Notes: generated by a model not told the origin, from the letters alone. Shown: positions 10,201 to 19,715, counted from the first letter of the stretch. The stretch is 64,000 nucleotides of DNA from an uncultured Odoribacter sp. (GCA_900541415.1 UQJP01000008.1:1-64000); one strand, 5' to 3'. Program-made: numbers and translations.

Positions 10201-10435
10201 CCGCCAGCCGTTTTGGAAATTCCCGATAAAATTCCGGCTCTCCGATCTCTCCTAAATCCAGGCAAATCGATTCCAGCCGGATCACTTCATCCTCCCGGTC
10301 ATATCGGCACAACACCTCATCGATCACCCTTTCCACGATTGTCGGATACAGGCTGTCCCACCTGCCATACAACTCCGTAGCAAAAGCCTCACGGCCCGTC
10401 TGTAAATCCAATCGTGCCCTTTCAATGGTAATCAT
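7241..10435 (-). CDS. Contractile injection system tape-measure protein (CIS_TMP family)
   Basis: This 1064-aa cytosolic-type protein opens with the family pattern: about 60 residues ending in an IRLESICLDLGEI strand, as in other CIS_TMP N-termini. The centre carries tandem helical units. Two are nearly identical around LDREKERGMLEGKAG and lie 156 residues apart, and a third, diverged unit precedes them near residue 180. Tape measures set the length of the tube and sheath, so these units may reflect length evolution. The ATG overlaps the stop of the upstream baseplate gene (ATGA), indicating translational coupling. The family call is strong; the length-setting role is known from related systems. 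Confidence 0.84.
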   Translation of the reverse strand: MITIERARLDLQTGREAFATELYGRWDSLYPTIVERVIDEVLCRYDREDEVIRLESICLDLGEIGEPEFYREFPKRLAEKLDDFFADCLKFRGKYPMEVIPVFTDKTKALLFFLLYGFFVQGTPVEFRGLAVLLKEVVENNGARFIHFLKEYGNVPSIRERLGFQFSDEELEIIVKAAEPSEAAFIQVYVRYLIVSHGRLGHPEITAQEHRNVVWQVVLAYLLYDSGSFFSRKQMVWQTVRELAAHFNIDSFYLLQLLTAGLKKFTEEWVLMPELLAIFSDLRQEGIEEAPEMGAIAAIVRSTGALSSESRDRLCRLLSSPDSCRRVLAELKEEEIVRLVEWIIPAESPFIIDYARSLDREKERGMLEGKAGHEFRLLKWEFLFLVLLDSPVAFFQRTRFVMAVVYRIARHYNIDALVLLAFLCADTEGLPERLAEVLRELYEMEIGSHYANVPDGAGENIRNLSELSQLTTLLSHPVTARRFLQNIPETQIYRLTEMIIPAESAFVVSYAQSLDREKERGMLEGKAGMEFRLLKWEFIFLVILSSPVSVFHRKYFVRFVLGQLAAHYNLATNLLLDYFFRMEIRTALPESLQQVIAELWEEERMQAPVHTTEANPYFRDIFAIFSKRREISGQMWERAGIGFVLELLQNYRNPGVAEFIGKWKKQLWDMLFCSVEHVEWLREKISVTQGLWDFLTAEYGEKKCVAAFVEKRVDCSEWKECGVAVWQVVLKNGNTDVVFWWLNNRPEAVRDVWRQCSPREEQQIWESLSGNEKLQKLWLDRLGQMPVRQVLGIFEELKKKFSFFPGEQVWLAWLMPYTGKRYANYSVKEILKLVWQRLTAFLPERKCEEIILHVKEQAGNSEFKILGIMIQEQKTPEENAGEKVTGLWRLDKPENEAIRLDIENAGLVLLAPYYPVLFRHLGYLADKDFKDFDCRIRAAFLLQYMLYERCEFQESELSLNKLLTGCVMEQAFPKRMELTGEEKKWCGDMLKGAMGNWDKMRNTSSQGFRDSFLIRKGILQETGDFWQLGVEERGYDILLDSLPWSYSPIKFPWMEKPIYVNWRK
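8863..9368 (-). repeat. Internal duplication in the tape-measure gene, 468-bp period
   Basis: The stretch 8863-8900 and the stretch 9331-9368 are close copies (shared core CTTTCTCCCGGTC), offset by 468 bp or 156 codons. The similarity extends through the encoded segments I-I-P-A-E-S-x-F, SLDREKERGMLEGKAG and E-F-R-L-L-K-W-E-F. This is an in-frame tandem duplication of a repeat unit within the coding region. Confidence 0.85.
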
Positions 10436-12762
10436 GAGATAGCTTTTTTAAGTTGTTCTGCTTCCTCCTGCCCCGATTCTCCGGTCGCCATTTTCTTACG
10501 CCAATTGTAGTAAGCCTGCTCAAATCCCCACATCTTTCCCGGAGAAAACCAACGGAAATTCACCTGCAAATGTGCCGGTAAACGGGAACAAACCAATTCT
10601 TCACACACCTCCCGGAAACGGGCGTCGGCCAGCCGGGCAGACCAGCCGGGAAATACCACCGTCACCGTAAAGTTCTCACCCCCCAAATGAAGGTGTTCCA
10701 CAATATAAAGGGTTTCACTTTTCCGGTTCAGCATCACCAGAAAACGCCTGAGGCAATGGGCTGTTTCTATCACCTCCTGCCGCGAAGTGAAACGCCCTAG
10801 GTTGATCCATTCCTTTCTTTGCGCATGGAAAAACACCAATAAACGGTCGGGATGCAAAGGCAGGTTCAATATCCGGTAACTTTCCTGCCGGATTCCACCC
10901 CGGAACAGCCCTTCAAACAGCAGGTTATAGTGCAACAAAGGCAACCGCTCCCGCAAAATATGATAATCATGATCCGTAAACTCCCTGTCCGACAAAGGAA
11001 TCCGTTCCATATACTCTTCCTTCAACAACTCCTCCGGCACCAAATTATGACTCAATACATGCCCCTGAAAATTATAAAAACGGTCGTCTTCCACCAGCCT
11101 CAGGTTATAGAACGGAAACACATTAATTACCGGACGTTCCTCACACCTATAAAAACCCAGCAATGTGGAGATATAAGCTTTTATGCCCGGCACATTTTCC
11201 GGAAAATTCCGGGTCAGGTCGATCCCCTTAAAACGGTCGCGTCCCCACTCCGGAATCCGGCTCAGGAAACGCAGCCGCCGTTCCAGCTGTTCCGCCTCGC
11301 CATCTTCATAAAAATTATAAGCTCCCAGCCAGGCCGGATTGCTATCCTCCCCGTAGATTTGTTCCAGCATATCGGCCCAACGCCTGCGTTCCCGCAGAAA
11401 ACGTTGCTTACCGGGAACAGCCTCAAGATCAGTTTTCACCAATTTTTGCCATTCCAACTCCGGCTCTTCAAAAGGCACTACCGTTTCGGCCACCAATTCC
11501 CGGCCAATATCCAGCAGATCCGAAGCGTTTTCCAACTCTTTCAGCCCCCTGCCGAAAACTTCGTCAAACAATAGCAAATACGCCTTCAATTGACGGGCCT
11601 GGGCCTTCCGCTGTTCCGTTTCCCCGGCAGCCACCCCGAAGCGGTTAATTGCATAACAGTCCGGAAAATCGTATTGCACACTATAATGCCTGTACATATC
11701 CCTCCGTTTTCCTTCCGGCACTTTCAGGAAAGGCGATAAATCGCTCGTCCTGTTCTGATTGCCGAAACAGCGGGCATGCCGGGCATACAACCTTTCGGCC
11801 AGATGTGAAAATTCCAATGTCACCGGGGCATTGCCCACCAGCAAGCGAATCCCGGTGTCCTCCGTTTTCCCCGGTATCAATACCGTATAAGAACGATCGG
11901 CACGCGGGGGAGAGATTATATTATGATAGACCTGTTCATTTTCCCTGAAACCCAGAGAATGAATATATTTCACTCCTTTCAGGTTTTTCAGGCGATGATA
12001 CAGATGAGGCACGGCATAATGTTCAGGCATTGGTTTCAGCGAACGTTCATCCATCACCCAATGTTCCTGCACCGGACCGTCCAGCAGTTCGTCCAGCGTT
12101 TTCCCCTCTGCCAACAATTCGTCCACCCGTTTATACCTCACTCCGGCAACAAAAAACTGTAAGGCTTCCCAGTAAATATCCGCCAACAACTGCGTGGTAT
12201 CGGCATCGGGTTCAATTCCTATATCTCCCTGCAAAATCAGGGGTTTGCGTTCCACAAAAAGCACCTGCGACAACCCTTCACACAAATTACGGTTACGATG
12301 AAAAAGCGTTTCCACCTGTTTCCTCACTTTTTCCCGATCCATAAATGCCACACCGGGAGCCAATTCCACCAAAATATCATACAATCCGCATGCTTTCCCC
12401 TCTGCCGGATATATCCAAAGGTTTTCGATCTCCTCCACGGCATCGATAATCAATTTCCGATAGTCCTCCGCAGTCACCGGAACGGTAGGAAACACCTCCA
12501 CAGGCGAAAACAGCCCGTAACGCCGGGGCTGAAAACCCACCCGATCCGCCGACAGGTAATCGGGCATCTCAAACCGTAAACGGTAATCCAGTTCCGTCAG
12601 GGCATAATTCAGGAGATCGGTAATCGTCACCCCCGGATCATGTTCATTATAATCAGTCCACAACTCCCCCGACATCTGCTGCAATCTTTCTATCGACTGC
12701 CGCAAGAGTCTCGGATAAAGATCGTTTTCCGGTTCCCGTTTTTTTATGTAAATGTGATCCAT
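10432..12762 (-). CDS. eCIS baseplate protein (Afp12-like)
   Basis: This 776-aa protein opens with a conserved baseplate segment near residues 37-60, WTDYNEHDPGVTITDLL, which recurs in gp47/baseplate-J relatives of eCIS and T4-like baseplates. The rest has no recognised enzyme motif, signal peptide or membrane segment. It lies between the fibre-like gene and the tape-measure gene and overlaps the latter's start codon. In Afp and PVC the second large baseplate gene occupies this position and forms part of the wedge. The assignment as a structural baseplate component is firm; the exact equivalence to Afp12 is inferred from order and size. Confidence 0.78.
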   Translation of the reverse strand: MDHIYIKKREPENDLYPRLLRQSIERLQQMSGELWTDYNEHDPGVTITDLLNYALTELDYRLRFEMPDYLSADRVGFQPRRYGLFSPVEVFPTVPVTAEDYRKLIIDAVEEIENLWIYPAEGKACGLYDILVELAPGVAFMDREKVRKQVETLFHRNRNLCEGLSQVLFVERKPLILQGDIGIEPDADTTQLLADIYWEALQFFVAGVRYKRVDELLAEGKTLDELLDGPVQEHWVMDERSLKPMPEHYAVPHLYHRLKNLKGVKYIHSLGFRENEQVYHNIISPPRADRSYTVLIPGKTEDTGIRLLVGNAPVTLEFSHLAERLYARHARCFGNQNRTSDLSPFLKVPEGKRRDMYRHYSVQYDFPDCYAINRFGVAAGETEQRKAQARQLKAYLLLFDEVFGRGLKELENASDLLDIGRELVAETVVPFEEPELEWQKLVKTDLEAVPGKQRFLRERRRWADMLEQIYGEDSNPAWLGAYNFYEDGEAEQLERRLRFLSRIPEWGRDRFKGIDLTRNFPENVPGIKAYISTLLGFYRCEERPVINVFPFYNLRLVEDDRFYNFQGHVLSHNLVPEELLKEEYMERIPLSDREFTDHDYHILRERLPLLHYNLLFEGLFRGGIRQESYRILNLPLHPDRLLVFFHAQRKEWINLGRFTSRQEVIETAHCLRRFLVMLNRKSETLYIVEHLHLGGENFTVTVVFPGWSARLADARFREVCEELVCSRLPAHLQVNFRWFSPGKMWGFEQAYYNWRKKMATGESGQEEAEQLKKAIS

Positions 12763-12816
12763 TCCTTACCTTTTATTTCAATTCCGGCAACATTCCGGCA
12801 AGACAATACTCCTACA

Positions 12817-13539
12817 TCATTCGGCAGAGAAATAATGATCCTGCCACAATTCCGACACCTGGAAACGAATTTTCGTATCCTCCCCGTAATCGCAACGGGT
12901 GCGCACCTGCAAACGCCACGCCTCCCCCTGCTTATTCCAGCGCAGGCGCAAACGGTTAAAATGAATCCCAAACCACGATTGCAGGCTGCGGATTCGGCGG
13001 TGACTACCATAGCAATGCAAAGCGGTGGCTTCCAACAACGCATATTTCCCCTTTCCCTTCCTTCCGCACCCGGCCATCACGCGGTAGGCCCGGCAACCCG
13101 GCAATTTATCTTCCGGCTCTCCGGTTATATTATGCCACTCCCCATCGGCAGGCACTTCCCCGCTATTATAGCATCCAACGAATCCGGTTGCTTTCACCCA
13201 TCCGTCCAGTTCCACATTCCCTTGTAACACAATTTTTTTATCAGGGGAAAGCGTCAATATAGCCTCGTCTTCATCTCCTTTCTGAATGCACATCCCACCG
13301 CTTTTGCGGTCTATCACCACCTTCCACAAAGGCGACTCGTCCAATATATTTCCGAAAAATTCCAATACAGGCCCTTTTTCTTCCAACGGGGACAACTGCA
13401 AACCATTTCCGGCGGATTTATTCATCCCGTCGTCTACAATATTCAGCATAGAATCGACCAGATCCTCAAAATGCCTTCCGGTAGGTATTCTGCCACTACC
13501 GAAATAACCTTTCAGCGTTTCCCTATTCGTTTTTGCCAT
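12817..13539 (-). CDS. Fibre-like/accessory baseplate protein of the eCIS
   Basis: This 240-aa protein has an N-terminal segment (RETLKGYFGSGRIPTGRHF and a short helix) typical of small fibre or peptidoglycan/tail-attachment proteins found in Bacteroidota eCIS. A beta-rich middle part follows (ILTLSPDKKIVLQGNVELDG, about 92-112), then a Gly- and Cys-containing C-terminal half. No signal peptide or membrane segment is visible. It sits between the two large baseplate genes, where fibre genes often occur. It could bind the target or link baseplate to fibre; the sequence does not show which receptor. The family is not firmly recognised. Confidence 0.55.
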   Translation of the reverse strand: MAKTNRETLKGYFGSGRIPTGRHFEDLVDSMLNIVDDGMNKSAGNGLQLSPLEEKGPVLEFFGNILDESPLWKVVIDRKSGGMCIQKGDEDEAILTLSPDKKIVLQGNVELDGWVKATGFVGCYNSGEVPADGEWHNITGEPEDKLPGCRAYRVMAGCGRKGKGKYALLEATALHCYGSHRRIRSLQSWFGIHFNRLRLRWNKQGEAWRLQVRTRCDYGEDTKIRFQVSELWQDHYFSAE

Positions 13540-13649
13540 ACGTTAAATCCTCTGACTTGTAAATATTATCGCTGCCCTGTTGAAATGGGACACAGTAACC
13601 CGAACTCCGCCACTCAAAATCCATTTTTCACACTTCCGCACCATCCTTC

Positions 13650-16600
13650 CTACTGCACCACCAAGGTTTTACCGATTTCCAGCTTGCCCACTCCGGCGCG
13701 TTCCTGCCATTCCCCACCCAATTCTATCAGATGCCGTTCCGCCGGAACCGCCACACACCAGGGCTGTGAAGCTCCGATCATCACCTCCCCCGTTTCCTGT
13801 GTATTATATTCGTCCAAATGATAAAGCCGCTCCCCCGATTCCGTGATATGCAAAACCGACAATCCCTGTAATAAAGCCACCCCTTCATCTTCCATAACGG
13901 CATTCTGCAATGCCTGCAAGGAAAAGCGGTAGCCGAACACGGGAATTCCTTCACCTTTCTCCCAGGGGACGATATTTTCATTCAGTTTGCTTTCGAGCCT
14001 CCGGACCACCTCACCCAAAGGAACTCCCGGCATCAATGTCACCCGGCAGCGTACGGTCATCTCTTCATACACCGGGTTTACGGCATCCACGATCATAAAT
14101 TTTCCCGTCAAAACCTGCAAACGGTCTTCTATCTCCGATAACAACAAATGTGTCGCCAACGGCCAGCCTTCTCCCTCCTGCCGGGGGATAATGACCAGTG
14201 TCACCACTCCCTGCCGGTTTCCTCCTTTCGTATCCAGACCGGGCAGGCATTTCACTTTCATCACCTGCGGGAAATGCTGCAATACCAACCGTTCATAATC
14301 GGCAGGCAACAACGCCCGGTTGCGGTGAGCGATACGGTCGGACAAGCGCAGACGAATATCCCCGGCGTCACCTCCCATACGACCTCCGTGCCCTTTCACA
14401 ATTTGCTCTATACCAACAATTCCGGGCAGATTTTTTTCAGAATCGGAAATTGTCCCGGCAGGCAACCCCGCCAACACTTCCGGATGTTCCTCTATTCCTT
14501 TTACATCGGAAACCACCTGAACGACGTTCATATATATACCCCGGACAGGAGGACGGTTTACAAGAGCCTGAGGGAAAGCGGCACACAACCAAAATAAACC
14601 TTCGGCATCGAGCTGGCCGGGTGCGACGGGCGCAGGCAACAAAATTTCGATTAATCCGGTATTCATAAAAAAATCGGTCGAATCCCTCATCACCGCCCCG
14701 GCTTCCAGCAATTCCCATTCCCGCCCCGTATTCATATACCACCTGCCGACTGCGGCCTCCGGGACATCCTCTTTCACCAAATCCCTGGAATCGATTTCTT
14801 TCCGTAGAGGAGCAATATCGATAAACAGACGCACTCGTTCATACCCCAGCGCATTCCTGAAACCCAATAACAGATTACCGCTATCTTTAGGGCCTTCCGC
14901 CAACACCACCGGACGCTCCATATCTGCAGGCAACAGATTTCCGGCTGTCAGCGGGCAAACATGAAATAGTTTCGTTCCGCTCCCGGCCTGCCCCACCGCC
15001 AGACAAACCGTTTCCTCCGCCACATAGTTCAACTCCCAACGGTCCACCGTCGGGGAAACAGGCAAAGCGGGCGGAGGCAAAGGATGTTTGCGGCGGCTAT
15101 TCATCATCATAACCTCCGTGAAAATCTGCCGATAAGCCGTATGTCCGAAACCGATCTCCGGCTCGTCCAGTACCACTCTGATAAAGCCACTCCGGGAACG
15201 GCCGTATATATAAGCATCTTCGTCCGTCGCCACCGGAGGTAAAGTCCCGTTAATCCGGCAAGTCAAGCGGGTAAATTCCGGGATAGGCGCATTACGCAAC
15301 AAGTGTGTCCCGTCCGCCGGAGTGAATAAATATTGTGTGTTACCGGGGGCTGCCTGCCATTTTTTTCCGGCAAGCCATTCCAGGCGTACCCGAAAAGAAA
15401 AATTATCTATTCCTGCATGATACCCCTGATAATATCCATAAAACCCCTCCGGATGATCGGGCAACTGCTGCCATTGGCAGATCAGTTCCACTTCTTTCAG
15501 GGACTTTGAAGCCATCTCATAATTCCCAAAAACAAACCAGGCACCCCGGTCGGGCTGCACTCCCAAAGGAAAAACGGGAACCGTTGCATCCAACTCTCCT
15601 CCCGCATTATACAACCGCAGGCCGGACATGCCGGACACTTCTGTCCTTAGCGTCATCTCGTCAAATCTAATCCGCCCCGCCCAACTATATGGAAACAACC
15701 AGGCTTCCCGGTTCATCAGTATCCGCAAGGCGGGCTTTCCGGTTTTCATTCCATGTTTATCGGCACAACAGGGAATGGTGGGCGGAAAATCTTCCTGTAA
15801 CCGGAACACAAGCCGCAAACGCCCTTCTTCTTCATAGTTCAAAACATAATCGGGCACAACCGTCCACCCTTCTTCCGTACTGATTTCCAGATAGAAGGCG
15901 TCATTCAGCAGTTTATAAACAATTTCATGGCTTTCACATAACTGCCCGGCGGCCACTTCTTCCACCAGCTCCCTAAAAAAAGTCACACTATCTTTTGTCA
16001 GGCAAAACGCAATGGAAACATTCCTGCATCCCTCCCGCAAAAGCAACATGGGAGATTCCACCAGCAATCCCACAGGCTCAAGCCAGCTATTCTCCCCTCC
16101 GAACAACATCTGGGGACACTCCGGGCCGTCGAATTCCACATTACGATGCAGAATAGCGGTCACATAACCCAGGCGGGCAGCGGGGAAACGCCCCTCATCC
16201 CGTTCCAGCAAATAAGAATATACCCGTTCCAACTCCATAGACACAACGGAAATATCCTCATTGCTCCGATAACAGAAAAGGGTGTTATCTGCATTCTTTC
16301 CGGCAATGAAAGCTGTGTTCCTATCCACAGCCACGTCTGCTCTCCCCACCCCTTTTTTCAACATCAGCCAGGTGCTGTCGGGTAAAGGTTTTCTGTAAGC
16401 AGCCTGCAACACCTTTTGAAAATAAAACAGGGGAAACTCTTTCCAACGTTCATTGAATTGTGCAGTTATTTCTCCATAATTTTGCAGAAACACTTTCAAT
16501 ACGGCCAATGCAGGATCGTTTTTTCCACAGATTTCAATCTCTTGCAGATAAACCCGATAATTCTTCTGCAATTTCCGGACACATTCCAATAAACTGTAAT

Positions 16601-17039
16601 ATTCCCTTTTTACGACGGCTTTTCCTTTCTGCTCCCGGCTCACTTCGGGGCGCGACCTTAAATCGGCGGTCAGGCGTAACTCCCGGCAATAAGCCAGCCG
16701 CCTATCCCATTCATTGAGGCATTGCACCAGTTCGCCGAGCAAAGGCAACGATTCTTCCCCTCCACTCTCATACTGCAAACGGAACCTTAATTCCAAAGCC
16801 TGAATATCCAGTTGCCAGATTTCAGAAAGAACGATCAAAGGCTGGAAACGAAACAAATCATACAGCACCCCGTCCGCCTCGTTCGAAGAATTAAAAAACC
16901 GTATCCGGCGCATCATGTCCACGCACCTCGCCATCAATGCCGGAAAATCACTTTCCAGCACGTCAAAGCAACGGCAAATCTTTTTCCGTTCCTCATACCG
17001 TTTCCGGCTCAAACCGTCTATATGCCATAATCTGTTCAT
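13650..17039 (-). CDS. eCIS baseplate J/gp47-like protein (Afp11-like)
   Basis: This very large (1129-aa) protein has a helix-rich N-terminal third and a beta-rich centre. Its C-terminal part resembles gp47/baseplate J, around the segment HRNRALLPADYERLVLQHFPQV and a following strand-rich region with KVKCLPGLDTKGGN. Afp11 and Pvc11 are similarly oversized J-like wedge proteins encoded just after gp25. Here gp25 ends at 17087, 47 bases upstream. About 110 non-coding bases separate this gene from the fibre-like gene. It should form the baseplate wedge with the 776-aa protein and gp25. Confidence 0.82.
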   Translation of the reverse strand: MNRLWHIDGLSRKRYEERKKICRCFDVLESDFPALMARCVDMMRRIRFFNSSNEADGVLYDLFRFQPLIVLSEIWQLDIQALELRFRLQYESGGEESLPLLGELVQCLNEWDRRLAYCRELRLTADLRSRPEVSREQKGKAVVKREYYSLLECVRKLQKNYRVYLQEIEICGKNDPALAVLKVFLQNYGEITAQFNERWKEFPLFYFQKVLQAAYRKPLPDSTWLMLKKGVGRADVAVDRNTAFIAGKNADNTLFCYRSNEDISVVSMELERVYSYLLERDEGRFPAARLGYVTAILHRNVEFDGPECPQMLFGGENSWLEPVGLLVESPMLLLREGCRNVSIAFCLTKDSVTFFRELVEEVAAGQLCESHEIVYKLLNDAFYLEISTEEGWTVVPDYVLNYEEEGRLRLVFRLQEDFPPTIPCCADKHGMKTGKPALRILMNREAWLFPYSWAGRIRFDEMTLRTEVSGMSGLRLYNAGGELDATVPVFPLGVQPDRGAWFVFGNYEMASKSLKEVELICQWQQLPDHPEGFYGYYQGYHAGIDNFSFRVRLEWLAGKKWQAAPGNTQYLFTPADGTHLLRNAPIPEFTRLTCRINGTLPPVATDEDAYIYGRSRSGFIRVVLDEPEIGFGHTAYRQIFTEVMMMNSRRKHPLPPPALPVSPTVDRWELNYVAEETVCLAVGQAGSGTKLFHVCPLTAGNLLPADMERPVVLAEGPKDSGNLLLGFRNALGYERVRLFIDIAPLRKEIDSRDLVKEDVPEAAVGRWYMNTGREWELLEAGAVMRDSTDFFMNTGLIEILLPAPVAPGQLDAEGLFWLCAAFPQALVNRPPVRGIYMNVVQVVSDVKGIEEHPEVLAGLPAGTISDSEKNLPGIVGIEQIVKGHGGRMGGDAGDIRLRLSDRIAHRNRALLPADYERLVLQHFPQVMKVKCLPGLDTKGGNRQGVVTLVIIPRQEGEGWPLATHLLLSEIEDRLQVLTGKFMIVDAVNPVYEEMTVRCRVTLMPGVPLGEVVRRLESKLNENIVPWEKGEGIPVFGYRFSLQALQNAVMEDEGVALLQGLSVLHITESGERLYHLDEYNTQETGEVMIGASQPWCVAVPAERHLIELGGEWQERAGVGKLEIGKTLVVQ

Positions 17040-17086
17040 CCGTCACTTTTATATTACCTGCAAACATCTTCCTATTTCCCTTCCCT

Positions 17087-17506
17087 TCAAATTTCTCCCA
17101 AATCGGTTCCTTCCCGCAAATAGAACGGGAAAACCATATTCGTCCGGGAATTTGTCCGCCTCACCGTATAATCCAGTTCCACCAGCACAATCCCCTCGGC
17201 CACCCGTTCCACATCCAATTCCACCTCGTTTAATGTAACTCTCGGCTCAAACATCAATACGGCACGCGAAATCACATCCTGCATCTGCGTCTGCACCGTC
17301 AGGGTCATTTCCTCCTGAATAAACCGACGGATCCCGCAGCCGAAATCATAACGGTGTACCCGTTCGCCGGGGTTGGTTTGCATCAAAATTTCCAGGCTTT
17401 GGCGAATATCCTCTTCTTCCGTCACCGTCACAGTGGGCTCTACCCCTTTTCTGAATTCCGGCGGAAAACTCCAGCCTTTTCCTAAAAACGACTTTTCCAT
17501 ACCCAT
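17087..17506 (-). CDS. gp25-like baseplate wedge protein (Afp9-like)
   Basis: This 139-aa protein is the usual length for the family. The gp25 signature is complete: IRQSLEILMQTNPGERVHRYDFG in the first third, continuing into an FIQEEM helix. It ends with a beta hairpin and a Glu-rich tail. gp25 plugs the baseplate wedge onto the first sheath ring in T4, T6SS and eCIS. It sits between the PAAR gene and the baseplate J gene, the standard eCIS order. Confidence 0.93.
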   Translation of the reverse strand: MGMEKSFLGKGWSFPPEFRKGVEPTVTVTEEEDIRQSLEILMQTNPGERVHRYDFGCGIRRFIQEEMTLTVQTQMQDVISRAVLMFEPRVTLNEVELDVERVAEGIVLVELDYTVRRTNSRTNMVFPFYLREGTDLGEI

Positions 17507-17611
17507 ATTTATTTTAATTCCATGTTTATCTAATCCACTGGCCGCCTACCTTCCGGAATCATGCACCGCTACCGGAATTTCTTTCCGGACCTCTGCGCTT
17601 CCGCCCCCCTC

Positions 17612-17914
17612 TTATCCGCCGATCATTACCGTCGGGCAGCCCAAAGCAATCTGCCCCCCGTGCGCCGTGTTATCTCCCTGCCGGGCAGCCGGCTTTCCGC
17701 AAATCATCACCGTAGCCGAGCCTTTTATGATAGAATCGGGTGGCCCGACGCACACACACATATCCCCCATAACGGCTGCGGGTAGTTTCCCGATAAGCAC
17801 CGTAGGCGCACCCGGTCCCGTGACAGGCCCTCCCACATGGGGAATCGGGGAAGGGAATGCAGGGGTCTGCATCGGACAGGTGTGCATATCTGTCAATCTT
17901 GCTGCAAGTGGCAT
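17612..17914 (-). CDS. PAAR-domain spike tip protein (Afp10-like)
   Basis: This 100-aa protein consists of one PAAR domain. It has the opening LTDMHTCPM, the central GAPTVLIGKLPAAVMGDMCVC, and a C-terminal repeat ending GCPTVMIGG. His11, Cys13, Cys53 and His85 are candidate zinc ligands. There is no fused effector domain, so it should serve only as the sharp tip on the spike trimer. The gene lies 25 bases downstream of the spike gene; a 105-base gap without any ORF separates it from gp25. Confidence 0.93.
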   Translation of the reverse strand: MPLAARLTDMHTCPMQTPAFPSPIPHVGGPVTGPGAPTVLIGKLPAAVMGDMCVCVGPPDSIIKGSATVMICGKPAARQGDNTAHGGQIALGCPTVMIGG

Positions 17915-17939
17915 ATTTTATCTTTTATATTCCATTTTA

Positions 17940-19715
17940 TCAATTAATCATCACCATTCCGCCCTTTATTGTCGTTTGCCCGGAAGCGGAAATCTCGGCA
18001 GTAGCCTTCCCTTTAGCGGCAAGACCGACTTTAGCATTCACGTTCACATTCATCCCTTCCAGTGTCATATCCGCTTTCGATTTCACTTCCACTTTACCCG
18101 AAGAATCGAGTGTAATATCTCCTTTGGCTTTCAATACGATATTTTTGGCACAATCGAGCGTGATACCCTGGTCGGTCAAAGTCAGTTGATTCTTATTCTG
18201 GTCGGTCAACTGAATCGATTTTTTATCATCGTTGATCTCGATCTTATTTTTTCCGGGCGTTTCAAGAGTGATGACCTTTTTTTCATCGTCGAACTCAATC
18301 TTTAGCTTCTCTTTGGTGACAATGACCTTTTTTAAATTCTTGTCGTCGAACTCATAAGGTGCGGTTTGCTTGCTACTGTACATATTTCCCAGCACCACCG
18401 GATGCCCCGGATCGTTATTAATAAACCCCACCACCACCTCGTCATCGGGTTCCGGAAGGAAAAAATGTCCCCTGTCTTTCCCGGCATACAAAGTCGCCCA
18501 GCGCGCCCAAATACCGTTCTTATCACCGTTCAACACGGGAATATCCACCAATATCCGCAATTCTCCGGCAGGATCGCCTTTCAATTGTTTCACCTTCCCG
18601 ATATGTAACCCCTCTATTCCCGGAAGCCAGCCGGAGGCCGGAGGAGCCGTTACGTCCGGTTCGTCGGTGATATTCTGCGGGGAAATACCCATATCCACCC
18701 GGGTGGTCCATACCTGTTCCCGGATGGTATGCTCCACGGCACCCACAAAAACATTTCCGCTAAAACGCGCTCCCAACCCTTTCAACTCTACGATACACCC
18801 CGGAACAACCGCCGCACTCCCGCTAAACGAAAACGTTCCCCGGTAGCGCGCCAGCCCTGCCTTTAAAGCCATGCTATCCGCCCATGCTTTTATCACATCG
18901 GACTCCACCGGAGCATCCGTTTGCAATAAATACTTATCCCCTGTTTCCAGATCGGCGGCGGCAGTACTTCCCTGTTTATTCAACTTCGGTTTGGAAGCCG
19001 ATGCTTTCACCACCGCTTGTTTGGCCATATCCCAGCTCACCGCTTCCACCGCCGCAAACTGTTCCGTAGCGGAAACACCCCCTTTAAAATCAATCAGGTC
19101 CACACCATAAGTCACCGTAACCACAGGCGAGCCGCCCACTTCCGGTTTTTTCACGGCAATTTTCTTTCCGGCACAAGTAACCAACAGTCCATTAGCGTCC
19201 GCCCTCGACAGGGCAAAATCCCAATCCGTACAATAATACTGCACCAAAGCAGGGTGCTTAAAAGAAGTGGCATCCACCGAAACGCTTCCATAACTACCCA
19301 GCACGGCACTGATAATTTCGCTGTCCTTTTGCTTTTCGAACACTTTATTTTTACGTCCTAAGGTTGCTGCAAACAAAGCATCCCGGCATTCCACCGCCAT
19401 CCGGGAACGCTGCTGTTCATCGATTTCCACATTCAACATCACCACCACCCCCTCAAAAATCGTCTTTTCGGCATCGAGCGTCCCTACATCCAACCGGATT
19501 GTCTTGCCGGGTTTAAATACATCCGAATCCGTCTCTTTAAAAGTCTGCGTGGCCATGCAGCCCGCATCGAACTGCAAGGAAGCCTTTCCTATCCGGTTAA
19601 TTTCCGTCCGCACGAAAGCCGCCACCAACCGATAGTCGCTCCCCACATCCTTGCCGTCGACATATACCGTACACGAAAGTACTTTATCACTTTTTTTAGT
19701 AGGAGAATCAGCCAT
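17940..19715 (-). CDS. VgrG-like spike protein (Afp8-like, gp27-gp5 fusion)
   Basis: This 591-aa protein has the domain order gp27-like hub (about 1-330), gp5-type OB-fold (about 365-450, with LPEPDDEVVVGFINNDPGHPV), then a repetitive triple-stranded beta-helix (about 470-591) rich in short K/D/T strands. It ends in ATAEISASGQTTIKGGMVMIN with no fused effector. It overlaps the LysM gene by 8 bases and is followed by the PAAR gene that caps it. In eCIS this trimer forms the central spike under the tube. Confidence 0.93.
   Translation of the reverse strand: MADSPTKKSDKVLSCTVYVDGKDVGSDYRLVAAFVRTEINRIGKASLQFDAGCMATQTFKETDSDVFKPGKTIRLDVGTLDAEKTIFEGVVVMLNVEIDEQQRSRMAVECRDALFAATLGRKNKVFEKQKDSEIISAVLGSYGSVSVDATSFKHPALVQYYCTDWDFALSRADANGLLVTCAGKKIAVKKPEVGGSPVVTVTYGVDLIDFKGGVSATEQFAAVEAVSWDMAKQAVVKASASKPKLNKQGSTAAADLETGDKYLLQTDAPVESDVIKAWADSMALKAGLARYRGTFSFSGSAAVVPGCIVELKGLGARFSGNVFVGAVEHTIREQVWTTRVDMGISPQNITDEPDVTAPPASGWLPGIEGLHIGKVKQLKGDPAGELRILVDIPVLNGDKNGIWARWATLYAGKDRGHFFLPEPDDEVVVGFINNDPGHPVVLGNMYSSKQTAPYEFDDKNLKKVIVTKEKLKIEFDDEKKVITLETPGKNKIEINDDKKSIQLTDQNKNQLTLTDQGITLDCAKNIVLKAKGDITLDSSGKVEVKSKADMTLEGMNVNVNAKVGLAAKGKATAEISASGQTTIKGGMVMIN

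Noticed and set aside
10852..11574. Plus-strand ORF of 240 codons
   Set aside because: It is antisense to the 776-aa baseplate gene and has no recognisable domain.
17940..19715. Type VI secretion VgrG
   Set aside because: The gene is VgrG-like, but no TssJ, TssL, TssM or ClpV-type genes are nearby, and LysM plus gp25 neighbours match eCIS order.
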